A stretch of 64,000 nucleotides of DNA from Armatimonadota bacterium (GTDB taxonomy: Bacteria; Armatimonadota; UBA5829; DSUL01). The stretch spans positions 1,850,162 to 1,914,161 of the forward strand of contig AP024674.1 of NCBI GenBank assembly GCA_025998755.1, written 5' to 3'. Below the pieces are notes generated by a model. The model searched no databases. It worked only from the letters and a program-made list of their open reading frames with translations, and was not told where the DNA came from. This document shows, one piece after another, positions 15,586 to 23,881 of the stretch (position 1 is its first letter; each line of letters starts with the position of its first letter). The translations under genes were made by a program, and so were the position numbers.

Positions 15586-17787
15586 TTATTCGGCCCCTTC
15601 AGCGCCGATGCCTTCCGCCTCCAGCACGCTCGCCAGGACAGGGAGATACGCGGTGATGGCGATATTGTCGTAGGAGCAGATCCAACGCGCAGGAGGCACC
15701 TGGTATCTCTGCAGGAATGGATATGTGCCCGGCTTCTCGACGGACTCGCAAGAGAGCACCCACTTCGCGATATCCAGGATGCCGTCAAGGATCTCGCGGT
15801 CTTTGCTCATCCGATATGCATGCGACGCCAGTGCGAAGTGGAAGGCGAAATAGTGCGTCCCGAAGTCGAAGCGCGGAGAGTACAGCGTCCATTTCGCCAG
15901 CCGTATGTATGTGTCCCGGTACCGGGGATCATCCGTCAGCCTGCAGAGGGGAAGCAGTCCCTGCAGGATGTAACGAGTGGAGTTGGCATTCTCCTTGGAT
16001 GCCGTGTCGGCCACGAACCCGGTCTCGATGGAGCTTCCACGGGCGTTGGCAGGCCCCGGCTTTTCCGGGAGCCATCCTTCCTCGGCGATGGTATTAACCA
16101 CCCAGTCCCCGATGCGCTTGCTGAGCTCCAGGAAAGAAGCATCTCCCGTCTCGGTATAGGCAAGGGCCATCGAGTCGCCAATGATGGCCATAGCCCGCTC
16201 CGTCAGGCGCTCCATCCTTCCGCTGCGATCGGGCAGCATGGGCGCGCCGTCCACATCGAAGTAGCGGTCTGCCCACCAGCGCAGCATCCAGATGGCCTTC
16301 TCGCGGGCGCGGCTATCGGCGAACAGGTGAGATGGCTTGACGATGCCTCCCACCCTCTGATACCGCGGGTGGAACCATTCCTGGTGATCCAGCAGGAAGC
16401 GCCGCGTGTGCATATAGGGGCCGTTGCCATCCTCGGACTTGCAGAACTGGATGTCCCAGGTGTAAAGATAGGACAGCTTCGCGCACTCCCAGTATCGCCA
16501 GTCGCCCGTCCGGTAGAAATGATACAGGGGCGCCAGCGCGGCGTTGCCGCTGTTCGTCTCCTCGATGCCGAGGTTGTGGTCCACGTCAATCTCACGCCAC
16601 CACTCGCCAAACCACAGCGTGCCCTTCCACTGGGTGTCCAGCAGCCACTGCGCGGCCCGGTCCACCACGGCCCTCCAGGGACCGAACGACGGCTTGAGGC
16701 CGGACTCAGGCAACTCGCCGCATCGCGCGTAATGCTCCGGCGGCAGGATGAGCGGCACAGGCTGAAGTTCCGATGCGATGTCCACTGCAGAGGCGTCCAG
16801 CACCAGGGAGCCCTCGAAGGTGCGGGACATCCCGTTGAAGAACTTGCGCCAGATATCCGGAGAGTGACCGCCGAACCCTCCGTCCGGCGGCGGACAGATG
16901 CCGCCATGGCCGATGCGCTCCGATGAAGCTTCCACGCCTGCTCCCTGGCCGACCCACTCCGCAAATGGAGCGGTCAGGGTAAGGCGGGCGCCCGGCGTCC
17001 GCACGGTGGCCCATTTGCGGAACCATCCGCCGCCTGGCGCAACATCTCCGGAAACTGTGTCCGAGCCCTGCGCCACCGGAAAGCCCAGCACGTAACGGTC
17101 CAGCCACATGTAGAAACAGTTGAAGCGCATCCGGTCTGTGATGCGCCAGCGCAGGCGGACCACCGGAGAAAACGCGGTGATGACGAATTCGGCCTCCACG
17201 TCGTAACGCTGGGAAGGGTCCAGATCGGTGGCCTTCGGGCGGACCGCCACATAGGCTCCTGTGAAAAGCACCCGCACTCTGGCGGAAGACCGCTCCAGCA
17301 CGCGGAACCCTTCCGGATGCAACTCTGCCGGACGCAGCCCCCCGACCGTGCTGCGGGCGTCGGATCGGATGTCCATCCAGAGGCGTCCATCCACGACCGG
17401 CCCCTTCGCGGTGGCCAGCCGGATGCCGTCCGGCTGCCGGAATTCCAGTGTGAGATGCGGGGTTGCAATGAAGATGCCGTCGCCCGACTGGCCCACCTCG
17501 ACCGAAGGACAATCTGCAGCCCTGGGCCCCTGGGTGAGAACGAAGCTTCGCTCTCCCCCCGCCTCCAGTGTGACCGGCAGGGTGAGCAGCAGCCAGCGAA
17601 CCTGCCCGTCCTGATCGGTCCCCTCGATGGATACATCGCAGGGAACAGGATTCCCCTCCGCATCCAGGACTGTAAGGGTTTCGACCTCTGACGGAGGCAT
17701 AGGGGGAACCGGCACCCCCTGCTCGATGACATAGCTCTCACGCCGCACACCTCGCGACTCGCGAACGGTAATCGGCACAGATTCCAT
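15586..17787 (-). CDS. PcRGLX/YetA-like protein (exo-rhamnogalacturonan-lyase-like)
   Basis: A 733-residue protein; the ATG at 17787 is preceded by GAAGGAGCAAGAA. The N-terminal third resembles the RIFT-barrel domain of PcRGLX/YetA-like proteins (MESVPITVRESRGVRRE; QVRWLLLTLPVTLEAGG), then a beta-sandwich part. The C-terminal half (from about residue 370) is an alpha/alpha toroid: WWREIDVDHNLGIEETNSG, LYHFYRTGDWRYWECA, NSTRYILQGLLPLCRLT. Characterised relatives act on rhamnogalacturonan; here only fold-level similarity is argued. No signal peptide is visible, unlike its neighbours. Two GC-rich hairpins separate it from the propeller protein gene upstream of the next unit. Confidence 0.7.
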   Translation of the reverse strand: MESVPITVRESRGVRRESYVIEQGVPVPPMPPSEVETLTVLDAEGNPVPCDVSIEGTDQDGQVRWLLLTLPVTLEAGGERSFVLTQGPRAADCPSVEVGQSGDGIFIATPHLTLEFRQPDGIRLATAKGPVVDGRLWMDIRSDARSTVGGLRPAELHPEGFRVLERSSARVRVLFTGAYVAVRPKATDLDPSQRYDVEAEFVITAFSPVVRLRWRITDRMRFNCFYMWLDRYVLGFPVAQGSDTVSGDVAPGGGWFRKWATVRTPGARLTLTAPFAEWVGQGAGVEASSERIGHGGICPPPDGGFGGHSPDIWRKFFNGMSRTFEGSLVLDASAVDIASELQPVPLILPPEHYARCGELPESGLKPSFGPWRAVVDRAAQWLLDTQWKGTLWFGEWWREIDVDHNLGIEETNSGNAALAPLYHFYRTGDWRYWECAKLSYLYTWDIQFCKSEDGNGPYMHTRRFLLDHQEWFHPRYQRVGGIVKPSHLFADSRAREKAIWMLRWWADRYFDVDGAPMLPDRSGRMERLTERAMAIIGDSMALAYTETGDASFLELSKRIGDWVVNTIAEEGWLPEKPGPANARGSSIETGFVADTASKENANSTRYILQGLLPLCRLTDDPRYRDTYIRLAKWTLYSPRFDFGTHYFAFHFALASHAYRMSKDREILDGILDIAKWVLSCESVEKPGTYPFLQRYQVPPARWICSYDNIAITAYLPVLASVLEAEGIGAEGAE

Positions 17788-17811
17788 TTCTTGCTCCTTC
17801 CCCGGACGTGC

Positions 17812-17844
17812 GCCGGGCGGAGCCGCTTACGCGCTCCGCCCGGC
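17812..17844. terminator. GC-rich hairpin 5' of the PcRGLX-like gene
   Basis: GCCGGGCGGAGC (17812-17823) pairs perfectly with GCTCCGCCCGGC (17833-17844) around a 9-nt loop. It is the second of two tandem stems after the propeller gene and lies within the leader of the following gene, so it may act in termination or attenuation. Confidence 0.5.
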
Positions 17845-17873
17845 GGGAGGTGACCATGTTACACGCGGAATGC

Positions 17874-17902
17874 GGCGGGCGGAAAGGGGTCTTCCGCCCG
17901 CC
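17874..17902 (-). terminator. GC-rich hairpin just after the propeller-protein stop
   Basis: GGCGGGCGGAA (17874-17884) pairs perfectly with TTCCGCCCGCC (17892-17902) around a 7-nt loop, 13 bp past the stop at 17916. It is probably the transcript end of that gene, although no U-tract follows. Confidence 0.6.
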
Positions 17903-17915
17903 ACTTTGCTAGAAG

Positions 17916-19991
17916 TTAGGGACCAGCGAGCTGCTGCACATCCGAGAAGTCGCGGGTCCGGATGACCGGCACGTAGCGCTGGCCGTCCCACTCGGCTCCC
18001 AGCACACCCACCACGCCGATATACTCTCCCGGCGTACCGGTGGGCGGGAATCCACGCACCTTGATTCCAGGCACGGTCTGAGAGCCGATCTTCACGCCCG
18101 AACCATCATCCACCCGGAAGAAGAATCCGGTGGCGTCCGCGCCGGACTCCGTGAGCTTACCGCTGATCCGCACCAGCAGGCCCATATTATTGAGGCCCTT
18201 GCCGGGAGCGATCGGAGGCTGCACACCCACGGAAGCGCCGCCCAGGTCGGCATTGCGGACATACAGCGGCACCGGTGCCGGGCCCGTGTTCCCGGTCACC
18301 ACGGTCGCCTTGTGGATCGTGGCCTCCCCGTCAACCACCAGGGTCTGCCCGGATACCTGCACGCGCTGGCCCACCGGGACAAAGATGTTGGTGTCGGCCG
18401 GAGTGACCTTGAAGCCAGCCGTGCGATCCTCGTCCTGAATGTAGAAGTAGGGCAAGCTGTTTTCGTTCGGATACGGGAAGGTGACGACCGCGTCCGACGT
18501 GGAGACATTAAGGCCGATCACGCGGGACTTGATATCGCCCAGCGCGCCGCTCGGGCTCTGCGGGTCGAGATCGGCGGTGGAATACAGGCTCCACTCCTCG
18601 GTCTCGAAGTTGATCGTCAGGGCGTAGCACTTGCCGCCGTGGAACGCCAGCGCCATCACCCATGCGTTCTGCTCCGGCACTCCGGCATCCCAGTACTCTC
18701 CGCTTGGATTCCAGTACCCGTGGATGACAACGTGACCCAGGTCACCCTGGGTGTAGTTGGGATCGGCGCCGTGGCTGGTCCAGAGGCGTCCATCCGCCGG
18801 ATTGACAGCCATCGCCTGCACCCACATCTGGCCAAGAGATCCCATAAAGTTGCTCACGCCGGTTCCGACCGGGTCGTTCCGATTTGCGTGCCAGATTTCG
18901 CAGTTCTGCACGCCGATGGTGCGGTCCTGTCCACCATCAAAATACTGGAACAGACCCGCGCCTCCGGTGACCCCATTCCAACGGGTGATGAAGTTGGTTC
19001 CGCCTACCGGGAAGGTGGGAGGGCTGCCTCCGCCATTGCCGCGGGCGACCGCATACAGCCGGTTTCCTACCGGATCATACGCCACACCAGTCTCCCAGTC
19101 ACGGCCCCAGCCGGAGTTCAGGCGGGCGTTGGCAGCAATGCGGCGGATGCCATCCTTGTAGTTGCTGGGCCACTGCACGGCATCACCGCTGACGTTCTCC
19201 GGCCAGCGGATGGAGCACAGGTCCCAGTCGGTGCCACTGTTGCGGTTCCAGATTATGGCGAAGTAGTCTTCTCCGTCCTGACCCTTGCCCACATACTCGA
19301 AGGAGAGCATCCGGAACTGGCTCTCGCTCCAACCGTTGTTGATGATGCCGTTCTGAGGGGACTGCTCCACCTGTCCCAGGGCGACGTCATAGCGCCAGAG
19401 GAAACGGCGGCGCCAGGGTTCCGCACCCACCATGATCCAGTAGATGTTGCCGTCGCCGCCGACGGTCATCCCAACGATACGGTTGTTATCACCCGTATCG
19501 CAGACGCCGTTGCTGTCACTGTCCGGACACCAGATCGGAACGACGTTGCCGTTGGCGTTGAACTGGAGGATGCGGTGCGGGGCCGAACCGGCGTAGTTCC
19601 AACTGATCTCGATCCAGTTCTGCAACCCGTAGACCAGGCCGTCGCCACCGACCACCAGCCTGGTAATGCCGCCACGAAGACCCAGAGCGGGCAGGTTGAT
19701 GTCAATGCGGCCCCCGCCCGCCTTGAAGATTGTGACTCCACTACCTGCGCCCGGCTGTCCGTCCACTGAGATCGGATAAGCGCAGAAGATATTGCCGTTG
19801 GGATCAACCGCGATGCTCGCGAACTTGATCCGCCGGCGGTCCTTGATCCAGCCCTGGTTGTTCTGGTTGGCTTTCAGGCCCGTATATTTCAGACCAGTGG
19901 TGCCAACCTTCGTCCAGTTCGCCGCGGAAACGGCGCTGGCCAGGGACATGGCAACTGTAGCGGTTGTCAAAAGCGCAACAACCCGTTTCAT
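17916..19991 (-). CDS. Secreted beta-propeller-like protein with C-terminal OB-like module
   Basis: A 691-residue protein. The ATG at 19991 begins a clean signal peptide (MKRVVALLTTATVAMSLASAVSA) behind AAGGGGAG; the frame is open for 55 more codons that are not protein-like. Residues about 30-440 contain repeats typical of a propeller (GGDGLVYGLQNWIEISW, GGDGNIYWIMVGAE, YDPVGNRLYAVARG). The C-terminal 230 residues form two beta-barrel-like segments: YFYIQDEDRTAGFKV...VQVSG, then NADLGGASVG...NNMGLLVRISG...FRVDDGSGV...VPVIRTRDFSDVQ. This C-terminal part is clearly shared with the protein at 20636-22420. No catalytic residues were recognised. It has its own sigma-70 promoter. Confidence 0.75.
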   Translation of the reverse strand: MKRVVALLTTATVAMSLASAVSAANWTKVGTTGLKYTGLKANQNNQGWIKDRRRIKFASIAVDPNGNIFCAYPISVDGQPGAGSGVTIFKAGGGRIDINLPALGLRGGITRLVVGGDGLVYGLQNWIEISWNYAGSAPHRILQFNANGNVVPIWCPDSDSNGVCDTGDNNRIVGMTVGGDGNIYWIMVGAEPWRRRFLWRYDVALGQVEQSPQNGIINNGWSESQFRMLSFEYVGKGQDGEDYFAIIWNRNSGTDWDLCSIRWPENVSGDAVQWPSNYKDGIRRIAANARLNSGWGRDWETGVAYDPVGNRLYAVARGNGGGSPPTFPVGGTNFITRWNGVTGGAGLFQYFDGGQDRTIGVQNCEIWHANRNDPVGTGVSNFMGSLGQMWVQAMAVNPADGRLWTSHGADPNYTQGDLGHVVIHGYWNPSGEYWDAGVPEQNAWVMALAFHGGKCYALTINFETEEWSLYSTADLDPQSPSGALGDIKSRVIGLNVSTSDAVVTFPYPNENSLPYFYIQDEDRTAGFKVTPADTNIFVPVGQRVQVSGQTLVVDGEATIHKATVVTGNTGPAPVPLYVRNADLGGASVGVQPPIAPGKGLNNMGLLVRISGKLTESGADATGFFFRVDDGSGVKIGSQTVPGIKVRGFPPTGTPGEYIGVVGVLGAEWDGQRYVPVIRTRDFSDVQQLAGP

Positions 19992-20115
19992 ACTGCCTGT
20001 CTCCCCTTTTCCTTCGAGAATAAGCAACCGGAATACGAAAAACGACCCCGCAGACGCGCTGCAGAGATTTTCCTGCCCGCGCATCCGCTGATGACGCCGC
20101 ACACCCTCATTCTCT

Positions 20116-20144
20116 AGCCTAACATCCCGGAAGTCCCGTGTCAA
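20116..20144 (-). promoter_or_regulatory. Sigma-70 promoter for the secreted propeller gene
   Basis: On the minus strand TTGACA (20144-20139) is followed by a 17-bp spacer and TAGGCT (20121-20116). The predicted leader is about 117 nt to the ATG at 19991. Confidence 0.7.
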
Positions 20145-20446
20145 CCTCGTATTCACACATTCGTGACCTGGGACGCCAGAAAGTAGGTCTCCCGGAGTGT
20201 GGGCTGCACTTGAGGCGCCAAGGAAACGCCGGCGCCGCCTGCCCGGTTTGTGTCCCAGGAACCGGTGAACGCCGCCGGCGCTTCATCTCCGGGAAGACTC
20301 GCAGCCTTTTTGCGGCCCGGTCTTCCAGGCGACACGGGAAGGAATTGCTCTCCAGAGGTGATTATCGGCCGAACGGCTCGCCGGCATAACCTCCGGCGGC
20401 AAAAACAGGAACAAAGCTCGGGGAAAGAGGCTCAGGAGAGGGAAGA
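20145..20446. other. Gene-free interval between tRNA-His and the propeller promoter
   Basis: No credible coding frame is present; the short open frames lack ribosome sites and protein-like composition. An 8-bp inverted repeat (CCTGGGAC 20167-20174 with GTCCCAGG 20252-20259) and several GC-rich partial repeats occur, but I cannot assemble a known RNA class. Confidence 0.5.
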
Positions 20447-20524
20447 TGGGGCGAGTGAGGAGACTTGAACTCCCGGCCTCCAGGGCCACAACCTGGCGCT
20501 CTGACCAACTGAGCTACACCCGCC
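20447..20524 (-). tRNA. tRNA-His (anticodon GTG)
   Basis: Read 20524 to 20447. The acceptor arm is GCGGGTG / CACTCGC with one G-U pair, preceded by the extra 5' G(-1) typical of tRNA-His and opposed by C73. The D-arm is GCTC...GAGC. The anticodon stem CCAGG/CCTGG encloses TTGTGGC, giving anticodon GTG. The T-arm is GGGAG TTCAAGT CTCCT. CCA is encoded in the gene (20449-20447). Confidence 0.96.
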
Positions 20525-20559
20525 GCGGAACTCGCCCCGCCATGGCAGGGGCGAAAAGG

Positions 20560-20588
20560 ATTATACCCCGGCCGCCGTCATTCATCAA
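20560..20588 (-). promoter_or_regulatory. Sigma-70 promoter for tRNA-His
   Basis: TTGATG (20588-20583), a 17-bp spacer and a perfect TATAAT (20565-20560) stand about 36 bp upstream of the tRNA 5' end. The 20525-20559 stretch is the short leader. Confidence 0.85.
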
Positions 20589-20635
20589 CGACCGGGGTGC
20601 AGACCAGATGTTCACCTAAGGTGAGGGAAGAGGTC

Positions 20636-22420
20636 TCAACTCCCTGCCTGAGGCAGAATGTCGGAGGCCGTCCGAAGCCGGATGACCGGCCGCAGCGCGC
20701 TTCCCTGCGTTTCCAGCCCAACAACTCCGGTGACCGTGACAAAAGAGAATGGCGGAGCCTCGGGTGAAATGACCCGGACCGAACCGGATCCATCGGTCAG
20801 CACGAAGGAAACGGTTCCGTTCTCCTGCTGAACGCCGGAGACCGCGCCGGAGGCGCGGACCTGCAGCCCCACATTGTTGGGGCCCCGGCCGCCTTCCACG
20901 CCGGCATTGGCCCCCTGGGTGCTGCCGCCCAGATCGCGGATGGCCAGATGAGGAGCCGCGGGCAAGACGCAGCGGCCCAGCCGATTCACCTGAGCCTGGA
21001 GAATGGCCCTCTCCGCCCCCTGCACCCCCAGAATGCCACTGACATTGACGACATCACCCACCGCGATCTCGGCATCCGACACCACCCGGATGCCCGCAGC
21101 CGAATCCCAGTCCTGAATCACGAAGAAGCCCTGCCCTACGAACGTGACAGGCTTGCCCGGCAGCGCAACCGGCTGGCCGTCGGCAAGAGACTTCGCCGCG
21201 CCCACGGTTGCGGTTCCCGGCGATGTTGCCGAGAAGCAGAGCAGCCGCGCCCCTGTGGGAGTATCGGTCGCGATGTAAAGGTTGCCCTGGGCGTCAAACG
21301 CCGGCGTAGAACGCGTCCGCGTGCCCACATTGAGGGACCAGAGCATCCGGCCGCGCCCGTCCAGCGCGAAGATCATCCCGAGATCCACCCCGAAATAAGA
21401 GCGGCCGAAAGCGTCCAGGCTCGCCGCCGACCGGGCGCGGCGCGGCGTCCCGTCCACCACGGTCGGGAACTGCCACAGAGGATTGCCGGAAAACGCATCG
21501 AGCCCTGCCACCACGCCGGGCCAGGCCGCTCCCACGGCCAGCCCGTCGGCTGTGACGGCCACCGGAGCCTGGGAGAACACGCCGAAACGGTAGCTCCAAG
21601 CCTCCGTTCCGGTGATGGGATCCACGGCCACCATATAGCCGGCCTGATCGGTCAACAGGATACGGCCATCGGGACCGATCGTGGGGGTGCAGTACATGTG
21701 GCCGGGATTCACATACGTCCAGACAGGATTTCCGAAAGAATCATACTTGTACAGATTGGGGAACGCCGCCACGTATATGGTGCCGTCCGCAGCGACAGCC
21801 GGGCCGGAGAGCACATGCCCCACTCCGGGATGCGAACGTGTCCATCGGACCGTTCCGTCCGGCTTTACGCAGACCAGGTGGCCATTTGCGCCCACCGGGG
21901 GGAAATACTCGTAGACCGCAATCAGAACATCTCCGCCTGGCAACACGGCGGGATGCGAGTCCGCCGAGGTTCCCGGCGAATCATAAGTCCAGACGTGCGC
22001 GCCTGAGGAAGTTAGCTTGTGCAGAGAGCCGACGGCGTCCAGAACATAGACCGATCCGTCCCCGGCGATGGCCGCCGACGGCGTGTTCTGGTCGCCAAAA
22101 AACGTCGACTGCGTGGCTCCCGTGGAATACGACCAAGCCGGGGTTCCGTCGGCGTTGAACACCCGAAGAACTCCGTCCGCAGTCCCGATGTACACCCGGC
22201 CTTGGGCATCGATCACGGGCGAGGCATAGTTGACAATCGTTCCCGGACCCAGGTCTACGGACCACTTGAGGTCCAGCAGCTTCGGCCCCGGCACGCTTGC
22301 CTGCCCAGTACGGGCCAAATCCCGGTGATACATCGGCCACGGATGATCACTGGCAAACGATGTATTCGCCGCCGCCGCAACCATGGCGGCCGACAGGATT
22401 GTCAACACACACCTGAACAT
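20636..22420 (-). CDS. Secreted PQQ-like beta-propeller protein with the same C-terminal OB-like module
   Basis: A 594-residue protein. The ATG at 22420 follows AAAAGGAG and starts a signal peptide (MFRCVLTILSAAMVAAAANTSFA). Residues about 25-380 hold PQQ/quinoprotein-type propeller blades (WPMYHRDLARTGQ, VYIGTADGVLRVFNADGTP, GSVYVLDAVGSLHKLTSSG, GTIYVAAFPNLYKYDSFGN). These blades usually form structural or binding domains without a bound cofactor. The C-terminal 200 residues mirror those of the neighbouring propeller protein: GFFVIQDWDSAAGIRV...VVNVSG, IRDLGGSTQG...NNVGLQVRASG...VLTDGSGSV...RPVIRLRTASDI. It is probably an exported surface or periplasmic protein; substrate is unknown. Confidence 0.85.
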   Translation of the reverse strand: MFRCVLTILSAAMVAAAANTSFASDHPWPMYHRDLARTGQASVPGPKLLDLKWSVDLGPGTIVNYASPVIDAQGRVYIGTADGVLRVFNADGTPAWSYSTGATQSTFFGDQNTPSAAIAGDGSVYVLDAVGSLHKLTSSGAHVWTYDSPGTSADSHPAVLPGGDVLIAVYEYFPPVGANGHLVCVKPDGTVRWTRSHPGVGHVLSGPAVAADGTIYVAAFPNLYKYDSFGNPVWTYVNPGHMYCTPTIGPDGRILLTDQAGYMVAVDPITGTEAWSYRFGVFSQAPVAVTADGLAVGAAWPGVVAGLDAFSGNPLWQFPTVVDGTPRRARSAASLDAFGRSYFGVDLGMIFALDGRGRMLWSLNVGTRTRSTPAFDAQGNLYIATDTPTGARLLCFSATSPGTATVGAAKSLADGQPVALPGKPVTFVGQGFFVIQDWDSAAGIRVVSDAEIAVGDVVNVSGILGVQGAERAILQAQVNRLGRCVLPAAPHLAIRDLGGSTQGANAGVEGGRGPNNVGLQVRASGAVSGVQQENGTVSFVLTDGSGSVRVISPEAPPFSFVTVTGVVGLETQGSALRPVIRLRTASDILPQAGS

Positions 22421-22493
22421 AGCGGTTTTCTCCTTTTCGCTTCCCCGGAAGAGCCAGCATCCATCTGCAATCTGGTTCACCCGGCCAAGGGGG

Positions 22494-23165
22494 TCAAAAA
22501 TCGGCTGCGATTGCGTGGGCCTCTGGACGCGTGCGCCGCACGCTGCCGTCAGAGTAGAGCCGGTTCATAATCCCCGTCCCGTGGGGAAAGATGACCCGCC
22601 GCACCCGGGGATTCGGGTCACGCACAATGCTGTCGCGCACCCAGATGACGCCAGATGCCTCGCTTGTCGCACCGTGGGCCAGAACGGTTTGCTGCACCTG
22701 CCCGTTGAACTGGTTCAGGTCGAGCTGCGGTTCGTCTCCGCCGTAAATGGTCTGCTCGTAGTCGCGGCCATAAAAGACATACGTCTGCTCCCATGAGCCG
22801 CGCCCGGCGGAGGGAGGCAGACCCCGCACCGCATCCGGACACACAAGCACGCCGCGGTCAGTCAGATACGGCCCCAGCACCTTCCACGGGGTCAGTTTGC
22901 GAGGATCCTTCAAGGGGTCATATCCGGCCGGAGCGGCCCCTTGCATCGTAAAAAGGGTGTCTATCACGGGCATCCGGTCGCGGTAGTCGTTGCAATAGGC
23001 CTTGATGGCCACACCGATCTGCTTGAGGTTGCTGGCGCACACCGTCGCCCTGCCCTGTGCTTTCACCCTGGCGAAAACCGGGAAAAGCATGGCCGCGAGG
23101 ATCGCGATGATCGCGATGACGACCAGCAGTTCGATCAGCGTAAAACCGCGCCGCTCCCGCGCCAT
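22494..23165 (-). CDS. Prepilin-type N-terminal methylation protein (pseudopilin)
   Basis: A 223-residue protein from the ATG at 23165. The type III prepilin leader is MARERRG followed by [18 protein letters not shown], with Glu at +5 of the mature protein, so it should be cut and methylated by a prepilin peptidase and enter a type II secretion/type IV pilus-like assembly. [11 protein letters not shown] and [17 protein letters not shown] follow, the DUF1559-like arrangement that is multi-copy in Armatimonadota and Planctomycetes. The C-terminal part ([17 protein letters not shown]) resembles the H-X9-DG tail of that family. It is 13 bp after the Fur-like gene on the same strand and so may be co-transcribed, which is an odd pairing. 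Confidence 0.9.
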   Translation of the reverse strand: MARERRGFTLIELLVVIAIIAILAAMLFPVFARVKAQGRATVCASNLKQIGVAIKAYCNDYRDRMPVIDTLFTMQGAAPAGYDPLKDPRKLTPWKVLGPYLTDRGVLVCPDAVRGLPPSAGRGSWEQTYVFYGRDYEQTIYGGDEPQLDLNQFNGQVQQTVLAHGATSEASGVIWVRDSIVRDPNPRVRRVIFPHGTGIMNRLYSDGSVRRTRPEAHAIAADF

Positions 23166-23178
23166 AAGTCAGAAATCC

Positions 23179-23658
23179 TCAGATGACAACCGGCGACACC
23201 TGCTCCTGATGCTCTGCACATTCCTTGCAGCAACCGCCGACCTCAACGCGCACACTTTCAGTGCGGAAGCCCAGATTGTCCCGCAGCTCTTCCTTCAACC
23301 TGTCAAGAGTGGCGGTCCGCAGCTCCGAAACGCGCCCGCATTGGTAGCAGCAAGCGTGAAGATGATCGCCAAGACCCCGCGCCTCGTAGAAATGCTGGTC
23401 GCCCCGGACGTGCAGGAAGTCCAGTTCCTCCACAAGGCCGTGCTGTTTCAACAAGGCCAGGGTTCGGTAGACGGTGGCCCGGTCGACGGAGATCTGCCTC
23501 TCGCGGGCCAGCTCCTGGATGCGGGCGGCATCCAGGTGGCCGCCCTCGCTCTCGATGAGTTCGAGGATCTTGCGTCTCTGGTTGGTGAGCCGGACTCCCC
23601 GGGCGACTAGTTTGGTAGCCAGCAGGCTTCCCGGTCTTGGTCTAGCAGACATTGTCAT
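23179..23658 (-). CDS. Fur-family metal/peroxide-responsive transcriptional regulator
   Basis: A 159-residue protein from an ATG at 23658 (GAGG four bases upstream; a second ATG two codons later is possible). The winged-helix DNA-binding domain is at 15-90 (LTNQRRKILELIESEGGHLDA; ISVDRATVYRTLALLKQHGL, the family recognition helix). The dimerisation domain carries HLHACCYQCG, and the C-terminus has GGCCKECAEH; together these give the two CxxC pairs of the structural zinc site. DQHFYEARG supplies typical regulatory-metal ligands. Fur, PerR and Zur cannot be told apart by eye. Its promoter carries a palindrome just after the -10, suggesting autoregulation. Confidence 0.93.
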   Translation of the reverse strand: MTMSARPRPGSLLATKLVARGVRLTNQRRKILELIESEGGHLDAARIQELARERQISVDRATVYRTLALLKQHGLVEELDFLHVRGDQHFYEARGLGDHLHACCYQCGRVSELRTATLDRLKEELRDNLGFRTESVRVEVGGCCKECAEHQEQVSPVVI

Positions 23659-23709
23659 CAAACCTCTTCAGCGCTGAGAAGTCTGTCAGGGGCGCAGGCC
23701 CTAACCTTC

Positions 23710-23724
23710 TGCGAACATTTCGCA
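23710..23724. promoter_or_regulatory. Operator palindrome at the fur-like gene's transcription start
   Basis: TGCGAA-CAT-TTCGCA is a perfect 6-bp inverted repeat with a 3-bp centre. It sits at about +3 to +17 relative to the predicted start of the Fur-like transcript. It differs from classical A/T-rich Fur boxes, so either the regulator has a divergent site or another repressor binds here. Confidence 0.55.
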
Positions 23725-23733
23725 CCCAGACAC

Positions 23734-23762
23734 ACTGTAACCCACACGTCATGCTCTGTCAA
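23734..23762 (-). promoter_or_regulatory. Sigma-70 promoter of the Fur-like regulator
   Basis: TTGACA (23762-23757), a 17-bp spacer and TACAGT (23739-23734) stand about 75 bp upstream of the regulator start. Confidence 0.8.
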
Positions 23763-23881
23763 GGGGATTCGAGAGATATTGCACAGAGTTCCTAATATTG
23801 CCCCCTTGCCTTCGAGCAGGAGAGGATGTGAGGAAGGGATGAACTCTTGACCGGCTCTCTGCCATCGGGAGGGAACACGCC

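Noticed and set aside
20167-20259. Possible riboswitch or ncRNA between tRNA-His and the propeller gene
   Set aside because: Only one 8-bp closing repeat and loose GC-rich repeats are visible; no known riboswitch core was found, and the region lies upstream of the promoter rather than in the mRNA leader.
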